Below the pieces are notes generated by a model. That model made no database searches. It was given only the letters and a program-made list of their open reading frames with translations, and was not told the origin of the DNA. 51,435 nt of DNA from Candidatus Nitrotoga sp. CP45 (lineage in GTDB: Bacteria; Pseudomonadota; Gammaproteobacteria; Burkholderiales; Gallionellaceae), in the NCBI GenBank assembly GCA_003402375.1, contig QFXJ01000021.1, forward strand, positions 1 to 51,435, written 5' to 3'. A program made the translations under genes and the position numbers. Below are positions 32,613 to 43,977 of the stretch, piece after piece. Each line of letters starts with the position of its first letter. Position 1 is the first letter of the stretch.

Positions 32613-33533
32613 ATGAATTTACAACAATTGCGCTACCTGCATGAGATTGTTAAACGTGAACTCAATATTTCCGATGCAGCGAAAGCTCTATATACCTCAC
32701 AACCTGGGTTGAGTACGCAAATAAAATCTTTGGAAGAAGAGCTAGGGATCGAGATATTTGTGCGCAATGGCAAACGCCTTACCGCAATCACCGAGCCAGG
32801 CAAAGCCGTGCTCGAAATTGCCCAGCGCATGCTTCATGATGTGGACAACTTAAAACAGGTGGGTCAGGAATTCCGCAGTCAGGATAGTGGCTCGCTTACC
32901 ATCGCCACCACCCATACCCAGGCGCGCTATGCTTTGCCGCCAGTGGTCAAACAATTCATTGGACGTTATCCAAAAGTCAAACTCAGCCTGCATCAAGGCA
33001 GCCCCACCCAAATTGCGCAACAGGTCCTTAATGGAGAAGCAGACATCGCCATCGCCACTGAAAGTCTGATTATGTACAACGAGCTGACAACCTTGCCATG
33101 CTATGAATGGCACCACTGCATCGTAGTACCTGTAGAGCACCCGCTATTAGCGGAAAAGAAATTGACGCTGAAAAAAATTGCTCAATATCCCATCATTACT
33201 TACGACTTCGCATTTAGCGGGCGGGGCAAGATTAACGCTGCCTTCAATGCACACCATATCACTCCTAACATCGTACTCACTGCTATTGATGCGGACGTAA
33301 TTAAAACCTATGTGGAATTAGGCTTAGGTATCGGCATAGTCGCTCAAATGGCATTTATTCCAGAACGCGATAAACTTTTACGCATGATAGATACTGGCAA
33401 TCTATTTCAATCCAGCACCACGCGCATTGCCATCCGCCGCAACGAATTTCTGCGCGGTTATACGTATCACTTCATCGAACTATTTGCCCCTCACTTAACC
33501 CGCGAGGTAGTGGCTAAAGCCCTGCGCATTTAA
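32613..33533 (+). CDS. cysB: LysR-family regulator CysB
   Basis: 306 residues. Seen: an N-terminal winged helix-turn-helix (MNLQQLRYLHEIVKRELNISDAAKALYTSQPGLSTQIKSLEEELG region, about 1-60) and an inducer-binding domain with TTHTQARYALPPVV, the CysB-type sensor motif. Known of the family: activates sulfate-assimilation genes, with O-acetylserine-type inducers. It is divergent from the TauE-type gene and close to cysI-cysN, which are its likely targets. Confidence 0.93.
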   Translation: MNLQQLRYLHEIVKRELNISDAAKALYTSQPGLSTQIKSLEEELGIEIFVRNGKRLTAITEPGKAVLEIAQRMLHDVDNLKQVGQEFRSQDSGSLTIATTHTQARYALPPVVKQFIGRYPKVKLSLHQGSPTQIAQQVLNGEADIAIATESLIMYNELTTLPCYEWHHCIVVPVEHPLLAEKKLTLKKIAQYPIITYDFAFSGRGKINAAFNAHHITPNIVLTAIDADVIKTYVELGLGIGIVAQMAFIPERDKLLRMIDTGNLFQSSTTRIAIRRNEFLRGYTYHFIELFAPHLTREVVAKALRI

Positions 33534-33675
33534 TAATCCGATCCATTCACCAGGCCAACGCACTCCTGGAATACGCCAATAACTTACAGTTAACACCACG
33601 GTTATCGCTTGCATCAAGCAATTGTGACAGATCTTGCGGACTGTAATTACGGGAGAATTAACTCCGAAACATTAA

Positions 33676-34605
33676 TTAATCAATATCAAAATAATCGATA
33701 TCAATTTTCTTGATGGTATAAGTAGCGCTTGTTGAAACGCCGATATTATTGTCGATCATTAATTGCGTTAGTTTTTCACCATCAATCAATACTATTTTTT
33801 TCTGTTGAAGTCGTTTTGTAAATTCAATGCCATCTTTCGTGAACGACGATGTTGTAATCAGAACTCCCTTCTGTGCGCCATGCCCTTCAAGACTTCCAGT
33901 AAAATCCCTCACTTCACGCGAAGGCACAACATTATCAACTCCATATCTTTTTGCTTGCAGATATATGATATCCAGCCCTAATTTATCTTCTTTTATTATT
34001 CCGTCAATACCTCCATCGCCCGTTTTACCAAGTGCCTGTCCTGCATCTTTTCTTGAACCGCCATATCCCATCGCAACAAGTAAATCGACCACAAGCTGCT
34101 CGAAAAAATCCGGTGGATTTTTTAAGATTGTCTCAAGTAAATTGACGGCAAGTTGCGACCTTAAATCTTGGTAGGCATTTTCAAGTTGCTCCTCTGGCGT
34201 TATTTGGTCTATTTCATCCTGAATGACGGTATTGATATTTCGTTCATCGCTTTCTACTGAATTTCTTTTTTTATGGAATTTTTCAAATTCTGAAAATTGA
34301 TTTAGTGTCTTAACCCGTATTGATTGCAGGTTCAATTTTAATAAATCTAATCCACGTTGCGTGATTGTGAACTTTCCTCTTGATGAAAAATCCAACAGGC
34401 AAGCTTTGCCAAAATAAGATTTTACCCACGCTACCCGATTGTAGAATTTCCTTTGCCCGGATGACATTGTTTCCTGCAAATCAACTTCTGAGAGTTGCAA
34501 TTGCCGTGCAATTACTTCACCAATTTCCGGGACAGTACGTTCTTTACCATCACCACAGATTTGCAGAAATGGCAGCATTAAATCTTGAAAACCGGGAACT
34601 GGCAT
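33676..34605 (-). CDS. mrr: Mrr-type restriction endonuclease
   Basis: 309 residues. The N-terminal winged-helix domain (about 5-95: VPEIGEVIARQLQL, RVAWVKSYFGKACLLDFSSRGKFTITQRG) is Mrr_N-like. The C-terminal catalytic domain (about 165-290) has FFEQLVVDLLVAMGYGG, GDGGIDGIIKEDKLG and YLQAKRY, giving the D-x(n)-Q-x-K catalytic set of type IV Mrr nucleases that cut modified DNA. It stands alone without a methylase. AT-rich codon use compared with its neighbours, and its place beside a tRNA gene, hint at transfer. Confidence 0.9.
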   Translation of the reverse strand: MPVPGFQDLMLPFLQICGDGKERTVPEIGEVIARQLQLSEVDLQETMSSGQRKFYNRVAWVKSYFGKACLLDFSSRGKFTITQRGLDLLKLNLQSIRVKTLNQFSEFEKFHKKRNSVESDERNINTVIQDEIDQITPEEQLENAYQDLRSQLAVNLLETILKNPPDFFEQLVVDLLVAMGYGGSRKDAGQALGKTGDGGIDGIIKEDKLGLDIIYLQAKRYGVDNVVPSREVRDFTGSLEGHGAQKGVLITTSSFTKDGIEFTKRLQQKKIVLIDGEKLTQLMIDNNIGVSTSATYTIKKIDIDYFDID

Positions 34606-34675
34606 ATATCCTCTGATCTATATTTTTACATCAAGCAATGCTACGTATGGGGTAACGGCAGCAAAAGCTTACATA

Positions 34676-34705
34676 TAATAAAAAAGCCAGTATATACACT
34701 GGCTT
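34676..34705 (-). terminator. Rho-independent terminator of tRNA-Ser
   Basis: AAGCCAGT (34684-34691) pairs perfectly with ACTGGCTT (34698-34705) across a six-base loop. On the minus strand the stem is followed by TTTTTATTAT. It lies just downstream of the tRNA 3' end. Confidence 0.8.
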
Positions 34706-34716
34706 AATAAAATTTA

Positions 34717-34807
<91 letters not shown>

Positions 34808-34856
34808 GCAGAGGCGGATTTTACCATCAAAGCATAAAATCAGGCAGAATGTTCAT

Positions 34857-36359
34857 ATGATCAAGCCTATAGATTCATTCTTTTCAAGAATAAAGCTCTT
34901 CACGCTCATACTGCTGAACGTCGCTTTATTCGCAGCCTGCACGCCTAAGAAGCCCGCCCAAAAACCATGGCGAGAAGAATTAACGGTCATCGTGCCAGCT
35001 GAGAATAGTGTGGACTCTGAATTCGAGCTCCAACTCGTTAATCTTTTCGCCGAGCAAATGCACGTAAAGATAAAACTTATGCCATTGCCACTGGATCAAG
35101 TCATGAAGTCCATTGTGACGAATCAGGCACATTTCGCCACATCTGGACTACGCAGCAACGGAAGTGAAAGCGTGAGGTTCGGCCCATCCTATCAAACTGT
35201 AGCTGAACAAGCGGTGTGCAATAGCGCGCCTCTGCGGCGCATGGAAGGGCTTTTCAAAAAAAATATCGCCGTCATGGCTGGTTCCGCACAAGAAACAGCT
35301 TTGCGCGAAGCACAGAAAAAATTTCCGGCACTGCACTGGCATACACGCCCTAATCAGTCAGCTGCCAAGCTTCTGAAAGAAGTGGCAGAGGGCAAACTGG
35401 AATGCACTGTCGCCAACGAAGAACAACTGTCACTGGCACGCAATTACCATCCCAACCTGGATTCCACAATCGATATTGCTACACCTTCCAATCTAGCGTG
35501 GGCATTTGCGCCGGACGCCGACGCTGAGTTATTGACGGAAGCAGAAAAGTTTTTCACCCTTATTAAACAAGATGGCACTTTGCGCCGCCTGCTGGATCAC
35601 TATTACGGGCACAACAAACAACTGGAGTCAGACGACGCGGTTGCATTTATCACCAAAGCGCGGACTGTGTTACCCCACATCCGGAGACTATTCGAAGAGG
35701 CCGCTACGTTAACCGGAATGGAGTGGCAACTATTCGCCGCTCTCGCCTATCAAGAATCACATTGGGATCCGCTTGCCACTTCACCCACCAAAGTGCGCGG
35801 CATGATGATGCTAACTGAAGATACCGCAGACCGTATGGGTGTAACCAACCGTCTAGATGCACGCCAGAGCATTATTGGCGGGGCAAAATACCTGCTGATG
35901 CTGAAGGAACAACTGCCACTACGTATCAAAGAACCAGATCGCACTTGGCTGGCTCTGGCAGCTTATAACCAAGGATATGGGCATCTTGAGGATGCACGTG
36001 TGCTAACACAGCAACAAGGTAACAATCCGGATAAATGGGCAGATGTAAAGAAGGTGATGCCGCTACTGGCGCAACCACTGTACTTTGAACAGACCAAATA
36101 TGGCTATGCACGCGGTGGCGAAGCGGTCAATCTGGTTGAAATGGTGCGTATGCACCATGACATGTTAAACAACCTACCTTTGGGCACCGTGCCGCGACTA
36201 CTTACTCCGGCGCAAGATTATAAATTGCTGGGAAAAAGGAACGGTAAGGATGAAGCACAACTCCGTCCACCCTCAAATGCCATCAATGGTCTATCTGTAT
36301 CCGGTAAATCTCTCAGCGTCTATCATCCTGCAAGGGAGGGGGCACAACATGCCCGCTAA
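34857..36359 (+). CDS. mltF: Membrane-bound lytic murein transglycosylase MltF
   Basis: 500 residues from the ATG at 34857. The lipoprotein signal ends at LFAAC (Cys28). An SBP_bac_3-like domain (about 40-275) is followed by an SLT lysozyme-like domain (about 290-460), with the catalytic Glu in AYQESHWDP and the GxMMLTEDTADRMG and AAYNQGYGHLEDAR motifs. It cleaves peptidoglycan to 1,6-anhydro-muropeptides at the outer membrane. The frame stays open into the tRNA (an apparent start at 34716), but that part is antisense to tRNA-Ser and not protein. Confidence 0.95.
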   Translation: MIKPIDSFFSRIKLFTLILLNVALFAACTPKKPAQKPWREELTVIVPAENSVDSEFELQLVNLFAEQMHVKIKLMPLPLDQVMKSIVTNQAHFATSGLRSNGSESVRFGPSYQTVAEQAVCNSAPLRRMEGLFKKNIAVMAGSAQETALREAQKKFPALHWHTRPNQSAAKLLKEVAEGKLECTVANEEQLSLARNYHPNLDSTIDIATPSNLAWAFAPDADAELLTEAEKFFTLIKQDGTLRRLLDHYYGHNKQLESDDAVAFITKARTVLPHIRRLFEEAATLTGMEWQLFAALAYQESHWDPLATSPTKVRGMMMLTEDTADRMGVTNRLDARQSIIGGAKYLLMLKEQLPLRIKEPDRTWLALAAYNQGYGHLEDARVLTQQQGNNPDKWADVKKVMPLLAQPLYFEQTKYGYARGGEAVNLVEMVRMHHDMLNNLPLGTVPRLLTPAQDYKLLGKRNGKDEAQLRPPSNAINGLSVSGKSLSVYHPAREGAQHAR

Positions 36360-36401
36360 TTCAATTCGCCCCGCCTCCAAGTGCTCACTACATTACACAG
36401 T

Positions 36402-36914
36402 TCACCAAGAGAACTTAATAGCCATAACTTTCATGTACTCTTGATTAACACGGCTCAGCATCGTTTCAAGCTCACCTTGCCAAGCCTCCGTCACTTTTAA
36501 CAAACCTTCTTCTTTGCACAGCGCTTTAAGAGCAGACGCATCCGGTATATTCTCATTAAGGAGTTGTTTCAAGTTAAGGATCAATTGGTAAAAATCTGCG
36601 CAATTTTTTGCGAAATCCTTGAATCGCATGTCAATTGCCAAATGCCAAAGAACTGGACTCTCCTCTTCCTGAAATGTGCTGCCCACTTGCTTTAAATCAT
36701 CCATCAAATTCATGATTCTCTTTTCAGCGGCTTCAAAATCCACTTCGTTCGCTTGTTTATCAATGCGTAACGTTTTTTTCAAAAATATCGCCAGTTTTTG
36801 GCAGTTTGTTTGCAACTCAGCTGCCATTTCTCTGCGCTGGGCAAGAGCATCACTTCTGAGCTCAATGGGGCGCTTCAAAATGGTGCTCAATGTTGAAATT
36901 CCCGACACTTCCAT
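36402..36914 (-). CDS. Hypothetical helical protein
   Basis: 170 residues from the ATG at 36912-36914, chosen for the AAGGAG site six bases upstream; the frame extends ten codons further. Not recognised. It has no signal or membrane helix and is rich in charged, probably helical segments (AALAQRREMAAELQTN-like and ILNLKQLLNENIPDASALKALCKEEGLLKVTEAWQGELE region). It is convergent with mltF with a 42-base gap. A real gene is supported by the ribosome site and length, but no function can be given. Confidence 0.65.
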   Translation of the reverse strand: MEVSGISTLSTILKRPIELRSDALAQRREMAAELQTNCQKLAIFLKKTLRIDKQANEVDFEAAEKRIMNLMDDLKQVGSTFQEEESPVLWHLAIDMRFKDFAKNCADFYQLILNLKQLLNENIPDASALKALCKEEGLLKVTEAWQGELETMLSRVNQEYMKVMAIKFSW

Positions 36915-37044
36915 TTCTATCTCCTTATACACATACATCAACACCTACCTATCAGGTAGACACATTTTTTAAAGTACCCTAAATATACATTGCTACTGGA
37001 AATGGTATATGTCACAGCATTCCCCATTGCGACAACCATGATCA

Positions 37045-38364
<1,320 letters not shown>

Positions 38365-38385
38365 TTACTCGGTTACATGCTGTAA

Positions 38386-39714
38386 TCATTTTTCATTTCT
38401 CTTTGCCGCAGCATCCAGCTCACGAAGGTGGGCTAGTTTTTCTGCGATTTTCGCTTCCAGGCCTCGCTCAGCAGGTTGATAAAAATTGACCTCCGGCAAC
38501 CCCTCCGGAAAATAATTTTCACCGGCTGCATAGCCTTCCATTTCATTATGTGCGTAACGATAGTCCTTGCCGTAATCAAGCTGTTTCATCAATTTGGTTG
38601 GCGCATTGCGTAAATGCAGCGGCACCGGACGAGAACCATCTTGGGCGACCAAGGCGCGGGCGGCATTATACGCGACATAACCCGCATTCGACTTGGCCGC
38701 AGCTGCCAGGTAGAGCACCGCTTGCGCCAATGCCAGCTCGCCTTCCGGCGAGCCCAGTTGCTCGTAAGTCTGGGCGGCATTCAGCGTCAATTGAATCGCG
38801 CGCGGATCGGCCAAGCCAATATCTTCCCATGCCATACGCACAATGCGTCGCGACAGATAACGCGGATCGGCACCGCCATCCAGCATACGCACCAGCCAAT
38901 ACAAAGCGGCATCGGGATTGGAACCTCGCACCGATTTATGCAAGGCGGAGATCTGATCATAGAATGCTTCGCCACCCTTATCGAAACGACGCAGGTTCTG
39001 CGCCAAAGTGCTGTCCAGGAAGTCGGCATCAATGCGCGTAATATGTGCGGTCTGAGCGGCGGTTTGCAACTGCTCAAGCACGTTGAGCAAACGGCGCGCA
39101 TCGCCATCGGCATAGCCGACGATGCGTTCACGTACCGCATCGTCAAATTCCACATCCGGCAAGGCAAGCTGGTGCGTGCGTTTGAACAGTTGATTCAATT
39201 CCGCCTCGGACAAAGCTTGCAACACATAAACCTGGGCGCGTGACAACAACGCGCTAATCACTTCAAATGAAGGATTTTCGGTGGTCGCGCCAATGAAGGT
39301 GACCAAGCCCTGTTCGACGAAAGGCAGGAATGCATCCTGCTGCGATTTATTGAAGCGATGTACCTCGTCCACAAATAAAATAGTGTGGCGCCCGCTCTGC
39401 TGCAAGGTGTGCTGCGCTTGCGCAATAGCATCTCGGATGTCCTTCACCCCGGACAGCACTGCCGATAACGGCACGAACTCAGCATCAAACGCCGAGGCCA
39501 TGAGCCTGGCCAAGGTGGTCTTGCCCACCCCGGGTGGCCCCCACAGAATCATGGAATGCAGCTTACCGGACTCAAACGCCAAACGTAGCGGCCGCCCCAG
39601 TCCCAGCAAATGGGCTTGCCCGATAACTTCGTCAATGTGCTTGGGGCGCAAACGCTCAGCTAAGGGCGCGACGGGCGCAGGGAATTCGAACAAGTTATCG
39701 CGGGTGGTGAACAT
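38386..39714 (-). CDS. rarA: Replication-associated recombination ATPase RarA (MgsA)
   Basis: AAA+ ATPase that acts at stalled replication forks. 442 residues from the ATG at 39712-39714 (MFTTRDNLFEF); an earlier start adds 15 unlikely residues. Seen: PLAERLRPKHIDEVIGQAHL, Walker A GPPGVGKTTLARL, Walker B FVDEVHRFNKSQQDAFLP, sensor GATTENPSFEV, and the C-terminal RarA tetramer region with DGGADPRYLSRRIVRMAWED. In relatives it sits directly behind lolA; here a carbonic anhydrase gene and a MITE intervene. Confidence 0.96.
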   Translation of the reverse strand: MFTTRDNLFEFPAPVAPLAERLRPKHIDEVIGQAHLLGLGRPLRLAFESGKLHSMILWGPPGVGKTTLARLMASAFDAEFVPLSAVLSGVKDIRDAIAQAQHTLQQSGRHTILFVDEVHRFNKSQQDAFLPFVEQGLVTFIGATTENPSFEVISALLSRAQVYVLQALSEAELNQLFKRTHQLALPDVEFDDAVRERIVGYADGDARRLLNVLEQLQTAAQTAHITRIDADFLDSTLAQNLRRFDKGGEAFYDQISALHKSVRGSNPDAALYWLVRMLDGGADPRYLSRRIVRMAWEDIGLADPRAIQLTLNAAQTYEQLGSPEGELALAQAVLYLAAAAKSNAGYVAYNAARALVAQDGSRPVPLHLRNAPTKLMKQLDYGKDYRYAHNEMEGYAAGENYFPEGLPEVNFYQPAERGLEAKIAEKLAHLRELDAAAKRNEK

Positions 39715-39966
39715 AATCCGGCAATGATAAGGAGAAGTTGTATTTTTTAATGCAATCATAATAATACAGGCTTGGAGACACTCGCTTAGATAATTCCAAA
39801 GTGACTATTACTATTGCACCAATTAAAAATAATTTTCTATGGTAAAGTTGAACTGTTATGCGATTAGATTTAATGATATAACATGTAAAAAATTGCTATT
39901 TGAAAGACTTTACCGAGCCAACAAACTCTTAGCCTTATAACTTTTTTGACAAACTCATTAAATATT

Positions 39967-40617
39967 ATGAAAACCTTAACTAAAGACGTGCAGTCAGCCA
40001 TTACTCCTACCATGGCATTAGAACTCTTAAAAGAAGGCAATAAACGATTTATACACAACCTTAAAGAGAATCGCGACCTGTTGCAACAAGCCCGTGAAAC
40101 ATCAGCAAGTCAACATCCAATTGCAATTATTTTAAGTTGCATAGATTCTCGCACCTCAGCAGAATTAATTTTTGACCAAGGTTTAGGTGATGTATTTAGC
40201 GTGCGGGTTGCTGGCAATATCATGAATGCAGATATTCTTGGCAGCATGGAATATGGCTGCAAAATCAGTGGCGCTAAAATGATAGTGGTTTTAGGCCATA
40301 GTAAATGTGGCGCCATAAAAGGTGCTTGCGACCACGTAGAAATGGGTAACCTGACCGCCCTGTTAAGTAAAATACTGCCAGCGGTTTACAACGAAAAAAG
40401 CGAAACCAAAAATCGAAGCTCAAGCAACCCTGAGTTTGTGGACAAAGTAGCCTCTATCAACATAAAAAGATCATTGCATGCCATCATGGAGCGTAGCCCC
40501 ATTTTAAAAGAAATGATTGACGCTGGTGAAATTGGAATTATTGGCGGCTTCCATGACATAACAACGGGTGTGGTAACTTTTTATGGCGACACGCTGATTA
40601 TCAATAATCCTAAATAA
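39967..40617 (+). CDS. Beta-class carbonic anhydrase
   Basis: Interconverts CO2 and bicarbonate. 216 residues from the ATG at 39967; the frame is open to a TTG at 39946. Zinc ligands are C58 in SCIDSR, H111 and C114 in LGHSKCGA; D60 and R62 form the usual dyad. The 150-180 region is loop-rich (NEKSETKNRSSSNP). It runs opposite to rarA and lolA on either side, is more AT-rich than them, and has a MITE 39 bases after its stop, which suggests later insertion into the ftsK-lolA-rarA-serS block. Confidence 0.93.
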   Translation: MKTLTKDVQSAITPTMALELLKEGNKRFIHNLKENRDLLQQARETSASQHPIAIILSCIDSRTSAELIFDQGLGDVFSVRVAGNIMNADILGSMEYGCKISGAKMIVVLGHSKCGAIKGACDHVEMGNLTALLSKILPAVYNEKSETKNRSSSNPEFVDKVASINIKRSLHAIMERSPILKEMIDAGEIGIIGGFHDITTGVVTFYGDTLIINNPK

Positions 40618-40656
40618 ACCACTTTCAAATATGATCTTATTCCTCGAATAAGTTAA

Positions 40657-40795
40657 GGGCACCTCTAAAAATTCAAGTTTCTAGGCAAGGCACGGCACGA
40701 GTTAAAAATTTTAGCACTTCATATCGTTGATATATAAGCAATATTTTTTTATAGTAACGCCATATTGTGACGAAAATGAATTTTTAGAGGTGTCC
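40657..40795. mobile_element. 139-bp MITE with TTAA target duplication
   Basis: Terminal inverted repeats GGGCACCTCTAAAAATTCA (40657-40675) and TGAATTTTTAGAGGTGTCC (40777-40795) match at 18 of 19 positions. TTAA flanks both sides (40653-40656 and 40796-40799). There is no coding capacity; the interior is AT-rich with its own partial dyad. Size, ends and 4-bp duplication fit a non-autonomous element moved by an IS5-type transposase. The parent IS is not in the window. Confidence 0.8.
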
Positions 40796-40812
40796 TTAAG
40801 TCGAGGAACGGG

Positions 40813-41424
40813 TTATTCACCCAGAACGTCTGCCCCTTTGGGCGGCACAAACTTGAACAATTGCGGTGAGAGTTGTGGGTTGCGTTGCAGCTTTGAAAAG
40901 CGAAGCACGGTAGTGTGGCCAAAGACATCTTGCAATTCCATGACCACCAGCTCGGATTGCGCGTTAAACGCCATGAGAACTTTTTCAAAACTTGTGTCCT
41001 GCGCACGGGGCGTGGCTTGCAGCCATTCCATGCTATCTTTGGTTCCGATGTCTTTCAACTTAAAACCGCGCTCAATTTCATTGTTCCCGGACAAGAGTGC
41101 CGCCGGGCTGCTGCCCAGCGCAGCATCTATTTTTTTCACTGTAACCTGATTAAGCTCCACGTCATGTAGCCAAAATTTCTCGCCATCACCCACGATCAAT
41201 TGTTCAGAAGGCTTTTGATAGACCCAACGGAATTTTCCGGGCCGTACAAACTGCATAGTGCCGGAAGCCGACTGAATGCGCTTGCCACTTTTGTCCCGAA
41301 CCTCTTGAGTGAAATTGGCCTGTGCTGAATGCGTAGACGCGATGAAATTTTTCAGTTTATCGGTGGCTCCAGCATACGCGGAGAGAGGCAAAACAAAAAA
41401 TAACAAAATAAAAAACTTATACAT
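40813..41424 (-). CDS. lolA: Outer-membrane lipoprotein carrier LolA
   Basis: Periplasmic chaperone that carries lipoproteins from LolCDE to the outer-membrane acceptor LolB. 203 residues: a signal peptide (about 1-19, ending AYA), then the LolA fold with IASTHSAQANFTQEVRDKSGKRIQSASGTMQFVRPGKFRWVY, the family core. It follows ftsK by 66 bases on the same strand. The MITE lies 17 bases beyond its stop codon. Confidence 0.95.
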   Translation of the reverse strand: MYKFFILLFFVLPLSAYAGATDKLKNFIASTHSAQANFTQEVRDKSGKRIQSASGTMQFVRPGKFRWVYQKPSEQLIVGDGEKFWLHDVELNQVTVKKIDAALGSSPAALLSGNNEIERGFKLKDIGTKDSMEWLQATPRAQDTSFEKVLMAFNAQSELVVMELQDVFGHTTVLRFSKLQRNPQLSPQLFKFVPPKGADVLGE

Positions 41425-41490
41425 ATGGAATTCCTCTCTGCATTAACCTCTTCTTGTCGGGAGAGGTTAGATGGATTTGGGTTTTACTGC

Positions 41491-43773
41491 TTACTCCTGC
41501 CTGGCAGGCGCAATCACTTCACGGTTGCCGTTACTCTGCATGGGCGTCACCACTCCGGCACGTTCCATCTGTTCCACCAAGCGCGCGGCACGATTGTAGC
41601 CAATACGCAAATGGCGCTGCACCAGCGAGATAGAGGCACGACGCGATTTCACCACAATATCCACCGCCTGATCATAGAGTGCATCGGCTTCCACGCTACC
41701 TCCACTTTCGACTTCGCCGCCCGCGTCAAGTTCATCCAATGACGTTAGCACGCCTTCGACATATTGCGGTGCACCCAGCGCCTTGAGATATTCGGCGACA
41801 CGGTGCACTTCCTGGTCGGAAACGAAGGCACCATGCACTCGCTGCGGGTAGCCGGTACCAGGCGGCAAATAAAGCATGTCACCCTGGCCGAGCAATGCCT
41901 CCGCACCCATCTGATCGAGGATGGTGCGCGAATCGATCTTGCTGGAGACCTGGAATGCCACGCGTGTTGGCACGTTAGCCTTGATCAGGCCTGTGATAAC
42001 GTCCACCGAGGGACGTTGCGTCGCCAATACCAGATGAATACCGGAGGCGCGCGCCTTCTGCGCGAGACGCGCAATCAACACCTCGACCTTCTTGCCCACT
42101 ACCATCATCAAGTCGGCCAATTCGTCGATAAACACCACAATGAACGGCAATTCTTCCGCCGCTTCGGGGTTATCCGGAGTAAGCGTAAATGGATTGGTCA
42201 GCGGTCGATCCGCCTTGATGGCATCACGCACCTTCTGGTTATAACCGGCAATGTTGCGCACACCCAGTGACGACATCAGGCGATACCGCTTGTCCATTTC
42301 CTGCACGCACCAGTTAAGCGCGGACGCAGCTTCACGCATGTCAGTCACCACGGGGGCTAACAGGTGCGGGATGCCTTCATACACGGACAGTTCGAGCATC
42401 TTGGGATCAACCAGCAACAACCTTACCTGCTGCGGCGTAGCCTTGTAGAGCAAGCTCAGAATCATGGCATTAATCGCCACCGACTTGCCGGAACCGGTGG
42501 TACCTGCCACCAAAACATGCGGCATCTTGCCCAGATCGGCAACCACGGGTTTACCGGAAATATCCTTGCCCATCGCCATAGTGAGCGGCGAATTCATACC
42601 CGCGTAATCCTGCGAACTGAGAATTTCGGACAACCGCACCATCTGCCGCTTCGGATTGGGTAATTCCAACGCCATATAGGACTTGCCCGGTATCGTTTCC
42701 ACCACGCGAATGCTGACCACTGACAGTGCGCGCGCCAAGTCTCTCACCAGACTGGTGATCTGGCTGCCCTTTACCCCTACCGCAGGCTCAATTTCATAGC
42801 GCGTAATGACCGGCCCCGGATAGGCCGCCACCACTTTCACCTCCACACAGAAATCTTTAAGTTTGCGTTCAATCAAACGTGAAGTGAATTCCAGCGTGTC
42901 AGCAGACAGCATTTCAACTTCTTGCACCGGCTGATCCAGCAGATGCAGTGGCGGTAGCGGCGAATCAGGCATTTCAGGAAACAATGGCACCTGTTTTTCT
43001 TCCGATACACGCGCAGACTGTCGCACTTCAGTCAATGGCTGCTCGATATATATCGGCAGATGGTTCTCTACACGTTTTTTTTCTTCTTCCACGACAACCT
43101 GACGCTCGCTTAATGCTTGTGCACCAACACGCTTGTCCTGCCAGATCCGCCAAGTATTTTGCGTCCAATAATAGAAGCCTTCAAGAACTGCGCCTAATCG
43201 ATCAGTAAACCGCAGCCACGACAGGCCACTAAACAAACTAAATCCGATGGCTATCAGCACCAGCAGAAATAAAGTGGCACCGGTAAACCCCAACAAGTGC
43301 GCTAACCCGTCACCCAGCACCATGCCCAACATACCGCCTGGCGCATGTGGCAGCGCGGCCTTCAGGGTATGCAGCCGCAACGCTTCCAATGAACTGCTGG
43401 CCAGCAACAATACGGCAAAGCCAATTAACGCGATCCATAGGGCACGACGATCAAACAGGCTATTTTTCGATATGCCGCGATAGTCCACCCATATCCGCTG
43501 CACCAGAAATGCAACCCACCACCAAGCAGAAAAACCGAATACATACAGCAGTACATCCGCCAGCCAAGCGCCGAACACGCCGCCCGAATTATGTGGCACG
43601 GCATCGCTGGCACTATTCGACCAGGCAGGATCGTTTCGATCATAACCATACAGGACGAGGATTAAATAAATTGCCACCGCAACCAGCAACAGTAAGCGCG
43701 ATTCGCGCAGCAATGCAGCCAATCGACCTGATAGCGGAGAGGGTTTTTCAAGCTTGCTACTCAATAACGCCAT
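41491..43773 (-). CDS. ftsK: DNA translocase FtsK
   Basis: Septal DNA pump that coordinates chromosome segregation and XerCD-dif recombination with division. 760 residues. Four to five N-terminal membrane helices (about 28-45, 70-90, 105-125, 145-175) are followed by a linker and the motor: Walker A GTTGSGKS, Walker [16 protein letters not shown], and a C-terminal gamma winged helix (about 690-755: [19 protein letters not shown]) that reads KOPS sites. The linker is short compared with E. coli FtsK, as in many betaproteobacteria. Confidence 0.97.
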   Translation of the reverse strand: MALLSSKLEKPSPLSGRLAALLRESRLLLLVAVAIYLILVLYGYDRNDPAWSNSASDAVPHNSGGVFGAWLADVLLYVFGFSAWWWVAFLVQRIWVDYRGISKNSLFDRRALWIALIGFAVLLLASSSLEALRLHTLKAALPHAPGGMLGMVLGDGLAHLLGFTGATLFLLVLIAIGFSLFSGLSWLRFTDRLGAVLEGFYYWTQNTWRIWQDKRVGAQALSERQVVVEEEKKRVENHLPIYIEQPLTEVRQSARVSEEKQVPLFPEMPDSPLPPLHLLDQPVQEVEMLSADTLEFTSRLIERKLKDFCVEVKVVAAYPGPVITRYEIEPAVGVKGSQITSLVRDLARALSVVSIRVVETIPGKSYMALELPNPKRQMVRLSEILSSQDYAGMNSPLTMAMGKDISGKPVVADLGKMPHVLVAGTTGSGKSVAINAMILSLLYKATPQQVRLLLVDPKMLELSVYEGIPHLLAPVVTDMREAASALNWCVQEMDKRYRLMSSLGVRNIAGYNQKVRDAIKADRPLTNPFTLTPDNPEAAEELPFIVVFIDELADLMMVVGKKVEVLIARLAQKARASGIHLVLATQRPSVDVITGLIKANVPTRVAFQVSSKIDSRTILDQMGAEALLGQGDMLYLPPGTGYPQRVHGAFVSDQEVHRVAEYLKALGAPQYVEGVLTSLDELDAGGEVESGGSVEADALYDQAVDIVVKSRRASISLVQRHLRIGYNRAARLVEQMERAGVVTPMQSNGNREVIAPARQE

Positions 43774-43977
43774 AGTAATAAAGCCATAGTGCGTTCATAC
43801 CCCATTTTCTTGACTATCACACCTTACAGAGAGGTGAAACCTTCCCGGCTCAAGTTATCTTGGCGCGCCATGTGCGGTAACAATTATAGCTTGCGCGCGC
43901 AATCCGGCGCAGAGACCATTCTGCTTCTGGAAGAACAAACAGTTCCATTTACAACCTCTCAACTCCAAACTGGACCG

